Under the pieces are notes generated by a model. The model saw nothing but the letters and a program-made list of their open reading frames with translations, was not told where the DNA came from and did not search any database. Shown here piece after piece: positions 39,001-45,010 of a DNA stretch of 64,000 bases (positions within the stretch are counted from its first letter, which is position 1; every line of letters starts with the position of its first letter). Both the position numbers and the translations under genes were made by a program. The stretch covers positions 12,025,912-12,089,911 of the forward strand of contig NC_049980.1 of NCBI RefSeq assembly GCF_000003815.2, read 5' to 3'. This stretch comes from Branchiostoma floridae (taxonomy: Eukaryota; Chordata; Leptocardii; Amphioxiformes; Branchiostomatidae).

Positions 39001-42000
39001 CATTCGACTTTGAGTTTGCTTGTGCCAAGTGGCAAAGATCTTCCTGTTGTCTGAGTGATGAACATGTATTGTATGTATCCTGCTTATCTGTCTCTACTGT
39101 GTACATCTTACTTCAGTTGGCATGACTTATGTCAAACTAGAATTCACCCTGAATGACTTTGAACAGTATGTGAACATACTGTATCCCTGCATGATGTCTG
39201 TTAACCTTCAGCTTGCTAAGTACCCATGTTAGGCAGCAGTAAGAACATGTACATCAAAGCATGCTGTAAGGTGAAGGCCTTAAAATGGGCCTTTTAACAT
39301 TTCCAGAAAATATTGTTGGATGCCTTCTTAGTAGGCATCTTTAAAAAAGGGTGGATTCTAGTTAAAACTCAGTTCAAGAATTTTACAATCACTTTACTGA
39401 TGTCTGTTTTTCAGCTCAGCTTGGCTTATTTTGTGGTCATCTTGGCTGCATAAGTTGTTAAGTCATATGTAAGGACTAACACACATGCATGACTCGTGCC
39501 TGCTGACACTCACCATGCATGGACACGTGCATGAATGTTCACTTCTTATTCCACATTACACAACTACAGTATATAGGGGTGACCTGTTGTCTTATAAACC
39601 CTACTAAAGGGAGCAGTCTTCATCTACGTACCATGCTTTGTTATATTACATACATTTAAGATCACATATTTTCTTGTCAATACTGTCTTTTGATGTCAAA
39701 AGCATTTTGTGTGGTGTGATGTAAGTGTATTGCATATGCCGTGTATTCTCATGAACAGACAATTCTCTATGAAGGCTAACACTTTACCTGCTTTTTTCTC
39801 TTATCTGTTTACTACAAGGACTTCAATGTTTATACGGTAATGTTTGGCTGGTTCTGCTTGTTTGTGTTGTTCCCCCTGTGTTCCAAAGGCTGTGGGTCTT
39901 AACTCCTTCTCTTCCACCAGTAAGTTGAAGACCCCAGCCTTTGAGACAGAGTGATGCATGTTTCCTTTCTCAGGGTGTTAAAGGTGAAGGGTTCTTGTCA
40001 TGCAATGCCATATCTGCAACACTAATGAATGTGAAATGTCTGCCATGTCTGAAAATAGATTAATCATTCATTGACTACTCAGAGAAAATATCAATAATAG
40101 TCAAGTTTGTCAAATCATAAATAATGTCCTACTATCCTTCTAGGGAAGGCATTGTGACTGACATTGAAGACTACTCCAATGCCTTGGAGCTGTATGAAGT
40201 GTCCCTTGCTGGATGTTTCGTGGAAGAGCCACCGATGCCCACCGCACGCCCGCGGCCATCTGCCATCATTGACACAGACACAGATAAGCCGGTGAAGACA
40301 ACGGTACCTGCACCTGTCCCCTCATCTACTGTGGTAAAAACTACCACTGCTGCTCCTGAACAAAAGACAACTACTGCTGTCACGCCATCTTCACGCCAAC
40401 CAGAGAAAACTTCATCTACAAGGCAGCCTGAGAAAAGACCCACAGTAAAACCTGTCACTAGAGGTTAGCAGCTTTGATAAGTTCAAAGTGAAGCTTGGTA
40501 GAATTTCACAACACCATCATAAGGAACGTAAATCTTTTACTTGCAAACCTAAGGAAAGTTAACAGTATCTGGTCACTTAAATATGAATGAAAAAGACTGA
40601 CTGATGATTCAATAAATCTCTCTCCAACAGGTCCAAAGCTGGTCCCTGAGCCGTCCTGTGCACTCAAGCTGCGGCCTGAACTGGGCGACGCTTCTGACGC
40701 CTTCCAGTTCGGTGTGACCTCAGCGAGCAGGATGGAATATAACCAGCTGCCTGCATCATTTAGGATCAGGTAGGTTAGGTACATTATTAGGGAAGAAGAA
40801 AGGCAATGTTTAACTTGGACACAAGTGCAGCACTGTGAGGCTTTATTGTTTGTTCGTTTGGCAAAACTGATTAACCACCTTAGCTTCAGGTGTTTTTCAA
40901 TGTGCTCAAGGTGTGGTTCTGCTCGAAAAGTTGACCTCGGCTTTACGTCACATCCCATAGAACGGAGCTATCTTCTCACTTTCACCTTACCTAAGTTGAG
41001 TGAGGATATAAAAGTACAAAGTGCCTTTACAACACACTGGGGCCAGCTAGGGATTCTAATTCAGAACTTTTAGATTCTAAGTTAACAACTCTAACCATTT
41101 GACTAAATCTTACAACGTTTTTGGGCTGCATTTTGATCAACAATATCCAGTGGGATATTTCTGTTGAATCCAGCTTCAAGTGTTGGTCTGATTGGATCTA
41201 TCAATTTCATTTCCACAGGTACAAGTTCTCCTTGGAGTTCAAGACTTTTGACAAGAGTGGTCTTCTCTTCTTCATGGCTGATGATCTGGAGGCCAACTTT
41301 GTCACACTCTTCCTCACCAATGGCAACCTCATCTACATGTTCAACTGTGGCACAGGCAAGCTCAAGCTCAAGAGTCGCACCAAGTTTAACGACGGGCAGT
41401 GGCACAGAGTGGTGTTCTCCCGCGCCCTGCAGCGGGGTACACTTACCGTGGACGGACTGCTGCTGAAGGAGGGACAGTCGCCAGGAAACTCTACTTTCAT
41501 TGACGCAGCAGAGCCGTACTATGTGGGAGGTTTGCCATCGATGGATATGGCAAAGAAGCTCCCGGTGAGTGTCATAAACTGACTTACTCACGTGTACCAT
41601 CTAATCATGTGTACAGTTTAGTTACAATGCTTAACATTAAATCATGCTTGGAACTTTGTTTAAAAAGTGTCCCAGATAGAAGATAGCAGTATAGCATAAC
41701 ATTGGCTTTAACTGTACTAAATCCATTATTGAGGAAAATGAATGTTGATAATCCACGTGATCCTAACGGTACGGTGTTCCCTGTTCAGGATGCTGCCAAG
41801 CGTAGCTTCGATGGTTGTATCCGAGACCTGCGCATGAACGACCAGCCGTGGGGCACGCCTACCCGCTCCTACAGCGTGGGGGTGTGTTACCAGAGTGGGG
41901 AGGTGGGGACTTTCTTTACTGCTGATGGAGGGTTCCTTGTTGTAGGTGAGTGCTGTACCATTATGCTACACTAGTTAGTAGAACTATTTTTTTCAAATAT

Positions 42001-43879
42001 AATGATTCTGATCAATCATATCAATTGGAAAGCACGCCAGGAAATGGACATCCGTATAGAGAATATGATTTTTAACTGAAACATTTGTTTTCTATATTAT
42101 CTGAGGTACCAGCCCAAGAGTCCGATCGCTTGATGTCTGGTCCCTGAAGGAGGGGGGGGGGGGCTTTTCAGGGACAGAGGCTTATGTGTCCTAACATGAA
42201 GAATGTCAACGTCAATGTTAACGTCAAAATCTGGTATTCGGATTTTCGACAGCAGCCCATACAGCTACACAAAGTGTGTTTGAATTATTCCATAATGGTA
42301 GCTTATTGGACATGCCTAGAACACCATACCGAATGTTATCACGTCAGGTATGACATAAATCTAAGAAAAGTCTTTTGACTAAGAAACTCGTTTACTGACC
42401 CTTATTGTGCTCCTTGGTTTCCATGTGTAGATGAGGAGTTCCAGGTGGGGATGGATATAGAGGTGACTATGGAGGTCCGGCCCAGAACCACGTCAGGTGT
42501 GCTGATGGCCGTTATGAGCCAGCGGGGAGACTTCTTCCTCATACAGCTCATCAATGGAACTGTAAGTCACCTAGTAGATCATGGCTGTCTTCTAAAGACA
42601 TACAAGTGTACATGTGCATGTACATATATTACTTATATTCTGACATAAAAAAAGCACTTTGTGGAGACATAGTAAAAGGAAAGACTGTTATAGACCAAGT
42701 ATAAATGTTTAAATGTAGTTTTCTGGAAGTTTTCTAGTTTCCAACTTTTATGTTCTAAATGTTGCTTGACTGACAGAAATGCATGCCCAAGTATGGTCAT
42801 TCTACAATGTCATGAAACATATTTTGCAGCATTATATCTTTTTTTTTGCATGATACGTACTATCAGTTGTACAAGATAATATACAAACTGTGTCTCCTTC
42901 CATGGCCCAAACTTCCATCCCTCAGTTGACTAAATTCTTGAAAACCACATTGCACAAATGTAACCACTTTTTAAGTTCAAAGATTCAAAGCAAATCCTTA
43001 GTGTAATGCTGGTTTGTTGCCTACATCAGGTGATGGCTCATGTCCAGAATGGCGGGGGTGTCTTCGTTATTCAGCCCAATGAAAGACACGAGTTGTGTGA
43101 TGGACAATGGCACAAGATTGAAGGTAAGTACCATTTCTAAAGGCTTTCACGGTTATAGTTATCATCGTTGGCTAAATTCTATCAGATGAACCTTTTTATG
43201 GGTATCAAAACTGTACAAGGGACAACAGGCCCCTGAGCAATGTGTTGCAGTGTGTCTCTTTTGCCATTTCAGTTTGACGATGATTAAGTGAAAGAACAGA
43301 ATAAACATACCTTCTGTTGCCTACATTTTCCCAACAGTGACTAAAGCCAAGAACGTGCTGATGATGAAGGTTGATGAGAAAGATGTGTTCCCGCCTGCCC
43401 GTACTGGTGACAGCAGTGACAGCAGCACCGACACAAATGATCCACTCTATTTGGGTGGTGTGCCAGGTATGGACAGTAAGCTGCAATATATGAAGCTGTA
43501 TGGCCTGTCGTGTTAGCCTTGGTGTGCTCCTTGTCATACTGAGCTATATATGTTGGTGAATAAAATCTTCCTTGGTTAATGAAATCTTCAGTTGTAAGCA
43601 ATGGTATCAGCTAATAGAATTTACAAATACATTGAGTTAAACTTCTTCAGAATTCAACAGCAAAGCCACTGGGCATTTGGAGTAAAACATTTGCCTTCCA
43701 TGCAATTCTGACAAAATCCTCTTCCTCTTCCAGATGACATGAAGGCACATGAACTGATAGTCAAGGAGACGTATGTCGGCTGCATGCGCAACGTAAAAGT
43801 CAACGACATCGGCCAGGACTTCCGCAAAGCTGCACGGTTCTCTGGAGGAGTCATCATCGATACTTGCCCAACCAATTAA
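1184..43879 (+). CDS. LAMA5: Laminin subunit alpha (alpha-5/alpha-3 type), 5' end outside window, 61 exons
   Basis: This is the alpha chain of a laminin heterotrimer, a secreted basement-membrane glycoprotein whose C-terminal LG domains bind integrins, dystroglycan and heparan sulfate. I joined 61 exons by GT-AG sites and phase; they total 8595 bases, exactly 2865 codons with the TAA at 43877-43879, and no internal stop. Domain order is L4b-like, LE, L4, LE, coiled coil, LG1-LG5. Similarity is closest to vertebrate alpha-5: for example [15 protein letters not shown] at the start, [13 protein letters not shown] before the L4 domain, and VPMKFN at the start of LG1. The LN domain and first LE modules must lie left of base 1. 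It may be the single pro-orthologue of vertebrate LAMA3 and LAMA5; the symbol marks the class only. Odd points are an internal signal-peptide exon, a charged coiled-coil exon and several microexons, listed separately. Confidence 0.93.
3746..3763 (+). CDS. LAMA5: 18-nt in-frame microexon of laminin alpha
   Basis: A strong polypyrimidine tract (3690-3740) and GAGCAG acceptor precede 18 bases followed by GTAAAA. Upstream exon 3258-3355 ends with two bases of a codon, and both this microexon and the next exon at 4043 begin with the third base. It can therefore be included (adding K-R-A-D-P-R within NHKKRADPRCVQS) or skipped (NHKCVQS) without a frame change. Inclusion inserts a basic patch in the L4b-like region. 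Whether it is constitutive or alternative cannot be told from genomic sequence. Confidence 0.6.
4529..5450 (+). repeat. Minisatellite of about 85-110 bp units carrying RE1-like sites, in two introns
   Basis: Units share the order TAGTGTGAAAGTCATTCAGC..., GGACAGG, TGCAGAAATGTCCAG, AGACAGAA..AACCC, CAGTGTAGAT. The unit at about 4530-4618 (intron before exon 4745) and that at about 4995-5075 (intron after it) are nearly identical, although a coding exon lies between them. RE1-like 21-mers occur at 4910-4930, 5011-5031, 5121-5141, 5217-5237 and 5424-5444, with degenerate ones at 4545-4565 and 5333-5353. The 5424 copy has the best match, with CACGGACAGGGC. Confidence 0.75.
6247..8232 (+). CDS. LAMA5: Laminin alpha exons 11-15: LE (laminin EGF-like) modules
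   Basis: Exons are 6247-6458, 6792-6925, 7269-7342, 7783-7927 and 8092-8232. They encode four complete eight-cysteine LE modules: [19 protein letters not shown] onward, [18 protein letters not shown] onward, [17 protein letters not shown] onward and [18 protein letters not shown] onward. The first part of a split module ([15 protein letters not shown]) follows and is interrupted by the L4 domain, as in vertebrate alpha-5. The spacing [20 protein letters not shown] just before the first module also matches alpha-5. For exon 6247 a second AG six bases downstream would also keep frame. I chose 6247 because it preserves the 15-residue cysteine spacing of alpha-5. Intron 7343-7782 contains RE1-like repeats. 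Confidence 0.92.
7391..7706 (+). repeat. Intronic repeat of about 180 bp carrying RE1-like sites
   Basis: Two diverged units share GCATACAATGAACAGAAAAA or its close form, CTGCTGCCCAGAATGAATG, then the RE1-like core, then GGTATTTGTG and ATATGA.TGTA.ATCAG. RE1-like 21-mers are at 7439-7459, 7618-7638 and 7685-7705. The last ends in CAGGGACAGGGCC, matching both halves of the vertebrate consensus well. Confidence 0.7.
8649..11073 (+). CDS. LAMA5: Laminin alpha exons 16-20: laminin IV type A (L4) domain
   Basis: Exons are 8649-8798, 8962-9069, 9283-9366, 9837-9958 and 10965-11073. They encode the globular L4 domain inserted in a split LE module. Landmarks are [12 protein letters not shown] followed by [15 protein letters not shown] (alpha-5: YWQAPPSYLG, VSSYGGTLRYEL), then [31 protein letters not shown] (alpha-5: [20 protein letters not shown]) and SVKLSI. 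The last exon returns to the split LE module with [14 protein letters not shown]. All five exons are joined in consistent phase (0,0,0,2,0). The intron 9959-10964 holds one RE1-like site in reverse orientation at 10120-10140. Confidence 0.92.
10120..10140 (-). promoter_or_regulatory. RE1/NRSE-like site, reverse orientation
   Basis: On the - strand this reads TTCAGCACT, AA, GGACAAGAAC: 8 of 9 in the left half and GGACA in the right half. It is a single copy in the 1-kb intron of the L4 domain, not in a visible array, and the only copy in reverse orientation. Confidence 0.4.
11522..14391 (+). CDS. LAMA5: Laminin alpha exons 21-27: second block of LE modules
   Basis: Exons are 11522-11632, 12053-12180, 12423-12506, 12801-13027, 13169-13278, 13694-13877 and 14260-14391. 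They encode the end of the split LE module ([18 protein letters not shown]) and then about six modules, including [83 protein letters not shown] and [18 protein letters not shown]. Order and spacing follow vertebrate alpha-5 domain III. The last exon ends in phase 1 after GCW and is followed by a 5.6-kb intron, the longest in the gene. That intron contains the alternative first exon at 16609. Intron 11633-12052 carries three RE1-like repeat units. Confidence 0.92.
11690..11945 (+). repeat. Minisatellite of about 85-130 bp units carrying RE1-like sites
   Basis: Three units share TTCAGCACCAAGGACA.GG, TAATTTGTAAGGCTATAT, AGCAGTATGGATAGTAGTGT and TCATAAGAGTGTA. The RE1-like 21-mers are at 11699-11719, 11783-11803 and 11920-11940. 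Apart from that core, the unit sequence is unlike the arrays at 4.5-5.4 kb and 7.4-7.7 kb. Confidence 0.75.
15118..15199. mobile_element. Partial hAT-like MITE
   Basis: It begins TAGCCTGGAGTCCAGCCTAG, then TTCACTTTGGTCTGCTCC, then AAAAGGTTGCAGG, and turns back as TTGGGAGTGGACCAAAGTGAA. It is a diverged relative of the complete element at 48567-48680; the outer right arm is missing or decayed. It lies in the 5.6-kb laminin intron. Confidence 0.55.
16536..16541 (+). promoter_or_regulatory. Possible TATA-like element for the short laminin transcript
   Basis: TTTAAA lies 67 bases before the ATG at 16609, in a GC-richer patch. If it acts as a TATA box, transcription would begin near 16565, leaving a short 5' UTR of about 45 bases. 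This is inference from position only. Confidence 0.25.
16609..16702 (+). CDS. Alternative first exon: signal peptide of a short laminin alpha isoform
   Basis: The ATG at 16609 opens 31 codons plus one base. They read [13 protein letters not shown] then [12 protein letters not shown] then DGSGVP: a basic n-region, a hydrophobic core and a small-residue cleavage region, the form of a secretory signal peptide. The exon ends at G with the strong donor GTGAGC. Its phase (one base left over) is exactly what the coiled-coil exon at 20010 needs, giving ...[16 protein letters not shown]. The joined frame stays open to the normal stop and predicts 1741 residues. A second in-frame ATG at 16636 has a better context (G at -3, G at +4). 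Vertebrate LAMA3A is made in the same way from an internal promoter, and LAMA4 has a similarly short arm. No transcript evidence is available here, so the isoform is inferred. Confidence 0.72.
20010..29727 (+). CDS. LAMA5: Laminin alpha exons 28-42: coiled-coil domain
   Basis: Exons are 20010-20161, 20509-20589, 20778-20889, 21194-21379, 21798-21988, 22540-22656, 22939-23096, 24923-25058, 25344-25446, 25791-25907, 26515-26616, 26987-27235, 27585-27677, 28176-28259 and 29561-29727. They encode about 680 residues of charged, Leu/Ala/Glu/Lys-rich heptad-type sequence that pairs with beta and gamma chains in the laminin long arm. The domain opens with CDTC, matching the conserved cysteine pair that links the three chains (alpha-5: CDHC). 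It ends in RITN-like text ([20 protein letters not shown]) next to LG1. Similarity to vertebrate chains is low, as usual for this domain, so exons rest mainly on splice sites, phase and composition. The domain is longer than in vertebrate alpha-5, mostly because of exon 26987-27235. Confidence 0.88.
23097..24922 (+). other. 1.8-kb intron in the coiled-coil region
   Basis: No exon, RNA gene or recognisable transposon seen. A pyrimidine-rich stretch with CTCTCTCTGCTCTC and CCTCCCGGGAGGG (an 11-12 bp perfect palindrome) lies near 23650-23705. The rest is AT-rich. Confidence 0.5.
26219..26358. mobile_element. Decayed short pogo-like element
   Basis: The left end reads CAGTCAACCTAGGTAGACCAC then TCAGGGGACTGACAAAAT; the right end reads AGAGGTGTCCCACTG then TAAAGGTTTGACT. 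These are diverged inverted copies of each other and resemble the ends of the element at 278-1143 (which has CACTCAAGGGACTGGTCAAAAT). A TA precedes the left end. It is about 140 bp, in the intron between exons 25791 and 26515. Confidence 0.5.
26987..27235 (+). CDS. LAMA5: Charged polyampholyte exon inside the laminin coiled coil
   Basis: This 249-nt exon (phase 1 at both ends, so removable without a frameshift) encodes [20 protein letters not shown], then a run of Glu/Lys ([13 protein letters not shown]), then a strongly basic stretch ([26 protein letters not shown]) and an acidic tail ([18 protein letters not shown]). The coding strand at 27035-27170 is almost purely purine. I know of no such block in vertebrate laminin alpha chains. 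The Pro/Gly-containing edges should break the helix. The basic run could bind heparin or be cut by furin-like proteases (RKPR and RQNR fit the minimal R-x-x-R), but that is inference. The acceptor CCTTCCATAG and donor GTACTT are ordinary. Confidence 0.8.
28260..29560 (+). other. 1.3-kb intron before the last coiled-coil exon
   Basis: No phase-compatible exon, repeat array or transposon end recognised. The DNA is AT-rich and unremarkable. Confidence 0.5.
29763..29862. other. Assembly gap (100 N)
   Basis: Exactly 100 N, the usual placeholder for a gap of unknown size. It lies in the intron between the last coiled-coil exon and LG1; the flanking exons join in frame without missing residues. Confidence 0.98.
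30049..30560 (+). repeat. Diverged tandem duplication carrying two RE1-like sites
   Basis: Blocks starting at 30048 and at 30402 share GCTATGTTATACCCC, CTTACCAAG-type text, CAGTTGACTTGTTTCC, TTTGTCATCACCAGA and then the RE1-like core (30162-30182 and 30518-30538, both with central AT: CACCATGGACA). The offset of about 355 bp marks a tandem duplication in the intron just before LG1, next to the 100-N gap. Confidence 0.7.
30735..32803 (+). CDS. LAMA5: Laminin alpha exons 43-46: LG1 domain
   Basis: Exons are 30735-30887, 31359-31495, 32025-32184 and 32664-32803. LG1 opens with [15 protein letters not shown] (alpha-5: VPMKFNGRSGVQL), continues with [11 protein letters not shown] and [19 protein letters not shown] (alpha-5: FYVGGYPSTF) and closes with the conserved [19 protein letters not shown] (alpha-5: GCIEMDTLNEEVVSLYNF) and KPC. 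LG1-LG3 form the main integrin-binding unit of laminins. The phases are consistent across all four exons. Intron 29728-30734 before it contains the 100-N gap and two diverged copies of a block carrying an RE1-like site. Continuity of the protein (ANR to IMVPMKF) suggests that no exon is lost in the gap. Confidence 0.93.
33448..35584 (+). CDS. LAMA5: Laminin alpha exons 47-50: LG2 domain
   Basis: Exons are 33448-33607, 33937-34053, 34920-35068 and 35455-35584, with a possible 12-nt microexon at 34386-34397 between the second and third. Landmarks are [82 protein letters not shown] and the closing ITAGCP. The Gly-Gly before the last strand and the final Cys pair are those of an LG domain. The intron 34054-34919 is 0.9 kb and pyrimidine-rich near 34290-34385. 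Confidence 0.93.
34386..34397 (+). CDS. LAMA5: Possible 12-nt microexon in LG2
   Basis: A long pyrimidine tract ending CTTCTCCACAG is followed by 12 bases coding Ser-Trp-Val-Arg and then the strong donor GTATGT. Upstream exon 33937-34053 ends in phase 0 and exon 34920 begins in phase 0, so the insertion would keep frame and give QHK-SWVR-VTVRF at a strand of the LG fold. Both splice sites look real, but the insertion would lengthen a conserved loop. It is either an alternative microexon or a coincidence. Confidence 0.35.
35924..37223 (+). CDS. LAMA5: Laminin alpha exons 51-53: LG3 domain (most of it)
   Basis: Exons are 35924-36070, 36540-36685 and 37041-37223. They encode [20 protein letters not shown], then [51 protein letters not shown] and [12 protein letters not shown]. 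The second cysteine of the LG3 disulfide lies in the next constitutive exon ([11 protein letters not shown], 40144-40463). Between them is a 2.9-kb intron with phase-compatible small cassette exons. In vertebrates LG3 is the last domain kept on many mature alpha-3 and alpha-4 chains after cleavage in the LG3-LG4 linker. Confidence 0.92.
36800..36872. repeat. Long near-perfect hairpin, about 73 bp
   Basis: The left arm AAGGCACAAATAGACTTGCA(A) is matched exactly by TTGCAAGTCTATTTGTGCCT(T) on the right, 21 bp. A short mismatched bulge and a second paired stretch (GTTAACTT with AAGTTAAC) follow, leaving almost no loop. It lies in the intron after exon 36540-36685. It is probably a tiny foldback element; a small-RNA hairpin is possible but the loop is unusually tight. 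Confidence 0.6.
38406..38444 (+). CDS. LAMA5: 39-nt in-frame cassette exon of laminin alpha
   Basis: A pyrimidine-rich acceptor (TTTCCCTGCCGGACAG) and the strong donor GTAAGC bracket 39 bases. Exon 37041-37223 ends with AG (two bases of a codon), and both this exon and exon 40144 supply the third base. Inclusion therefore adds [13 protein letters not shown] between ...DVALNR and [11 protein letters not shown] with no frame change. The insertion falls near the LG3 C-terminal loop. It is probably alternatively spliced. Confidence 0.55.
39819..39836 (+). CDS. LAMA5: Possible 18-nt cassette microexon
   Basis: TTATCTGTTTACTACAAG precedes 18 bases followed by GTAATG. Phase matches the same junction as the 39-nt cassette and would add T-S-M-F-I-R. 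The splice sites are weaker than those of 38406-38444, so support is limited. Confidence 0.25.
40144..40463 (+). CDS. LAMA5: Laminin alpha exon 54: end of LG3 and Thr/Pro-rich LG3-LG4 linker
   Basis: The exon finishes LG3 ([25 protein letters not shown]) and then encodes about 75 residues rich in Thr, Pro, Ser and Lys, such as [39 protein letters not shown] and [20 protein letters not shown]. This looks like a flexible, probably O-glycosylated spacer with dibasic sites. In vertebrate alpha-3, alpha-4 and alpha-5 chains the LG3-LG4 linker is the site of proteolytic release of LG4-5; the same role here is inferred. The exon ends in phase 1 with donor GTTAGC. Confidence 0.9.
40631..43879 (+). 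CDS. LAMA5: Laminin alpha exons 55-61: LG4 and LG5 domains, C-terminus
   Basis: Exons are 40631-40769, 41219-41564, 41789-41945, 42431-42561, 43030-43123, 43338-43466 and 43734-43879. LG4 shows the linker Cys ([11 protein letters not shown]), [81 protein letters not shown] and the closing GVCY. LG5 starts with [20 protein letters not shown] and shows [35 protein letters not shown] and VIIDTCPTN then TAA. LG4-5 of laminins bind heparan sulfate and alpha-dystroglycan. An Asp/Ser/Thr run ([13 protein letters not shown]) precedes the last strand of LG5. The vertebrate alpha-5 chain has the same order and near-identical motifs. Confidence 0.95.
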
Positions 43880-45010
43880 GAACCCCTCAAAAATGGATTT
43901 GCATGTATATGTAGTTGATGCTGAAATCCACCTACAAAATGCAATGTAAGGCAATAACATTACTGCTGCATGCATAAACTTTGAATTCTGTCTTCTACTA
44001 GGCTCACAATTAGGGTTCAGAGTTCAGACACATGTACTTAATTAAGGAAAATCTGATAAGTCTCAGAGATTTAAAGGGAAGGTCTGGAAATATAGGAATT
44101 TCAAGTATCTTTTTGCATAAAATATTTGATGCTAGGAATATGTGACGTACACTTGTAGTGCAAAATAATGAAATAGTTTTAAGTTTGAAACATTTTCTTG
44201 GAAAACTTTGCTGCACTGCTCGCTTCATACATGTACATGTAGTGTATTAGATAAAGCTGAAAGATGTAGAAGAGTTGCTCCTTAGTTGCCAGTGAGACTT
44301 TCATGTCACATTCCAGAATACCCAAATTTTGGATGTAACTTGCATAATTGACCCTACTGTATGGAACATAAATTACTCGGGCTAGCTGAAATATATAACA
44401 TTGTACCCTCGGCTGTTAGTTGCCAGTTCACTTTCAAATCAACTGGTAACATTAGTGGCAAGCACGAGGAAATTTCTGAAGTTTTCTTGTTGGCCAAGTT
44501 CTACCTTTTGCTTTTTACATCCAGTACTCAACCTTTTCCATGCCTAGCGACCACTTTTTATCACACATTCTCATGTTTTTAAACAGTAATCACAGTGTAC
44601 TTGGCAATGGCCTACATGTATCTATTCAAGAATCAAACAGGTTTATATATGGGATGTAAAATTTGTTGAAGATATTGTTTTAAAGATTGTGTATCTATGC
44701 CTTTTGGTCCTGTAGTATTGTGCAATATTTTACATAGTACTAACTAGATTCAACTGTTGTGTGTAACTGGCAAGTAGAGCAATAGAAAAGCTAATTGAAC
44801 TGGGTGGGTGTCTCCGGATGTGTTTGACTAACAAATTATGGTATTACTAACATTGTAACAGCTCATGATCAATCATCATCAATGTAGTCTAAAGTGACAT
44901 GTGCAATCATGCCTTGGGTTGAGTATGACAACAATGACAAAATCTGTTGTTGCTCAAAGAGGAAGTGTGTATCATATTTATCGGAAATAAAATCTCTTCA
45001 GCCATAACTG
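43880..45010 (+). other. LAMA5: 3' UTR of the laminin alpha gene
   Basis: AT-rich sequence after the TAA at 43877-43879, without further coding potential. The best polyadenylation signal is AATAAA at 44986-44991, followed by a T/GT-rich stretch (CTGTCTTTGTTTTC), so cleavage is expected close to 45010. Confidence 0.6.
44986..44991 (+). terminator. Polyadenylation signal AATAAA
   Basis: Canonical hexamer about 1.1 kb after the laminin stop codon, with a downstream GT/T-rich element at about 45006-45022. This marks the probable end of the laminin transcript. Confidence 0.5.

Larger units (their letters stand above)
37224..40143 (+). other. 2.9-kb intron in LG3 with small cassette exon candidates
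   Basis: Besides the cassette candidates at 38406-38444 and 39819-39836, the intron is AT-rich with no transposon end recognised. The array TTATGTTTATGTTTATGTTT near 38358-38380 is a short simple repeat. Confidence 0.5.

Noticed and set aside
39863-39912. Apparent exon ending CCACCA with strong donor GTAAGTTG near 39910
   Set aside because: Any frame that joins the upstream LG3 exon leaves the wrong phase for exon 40144 and would cause an immediate stop.
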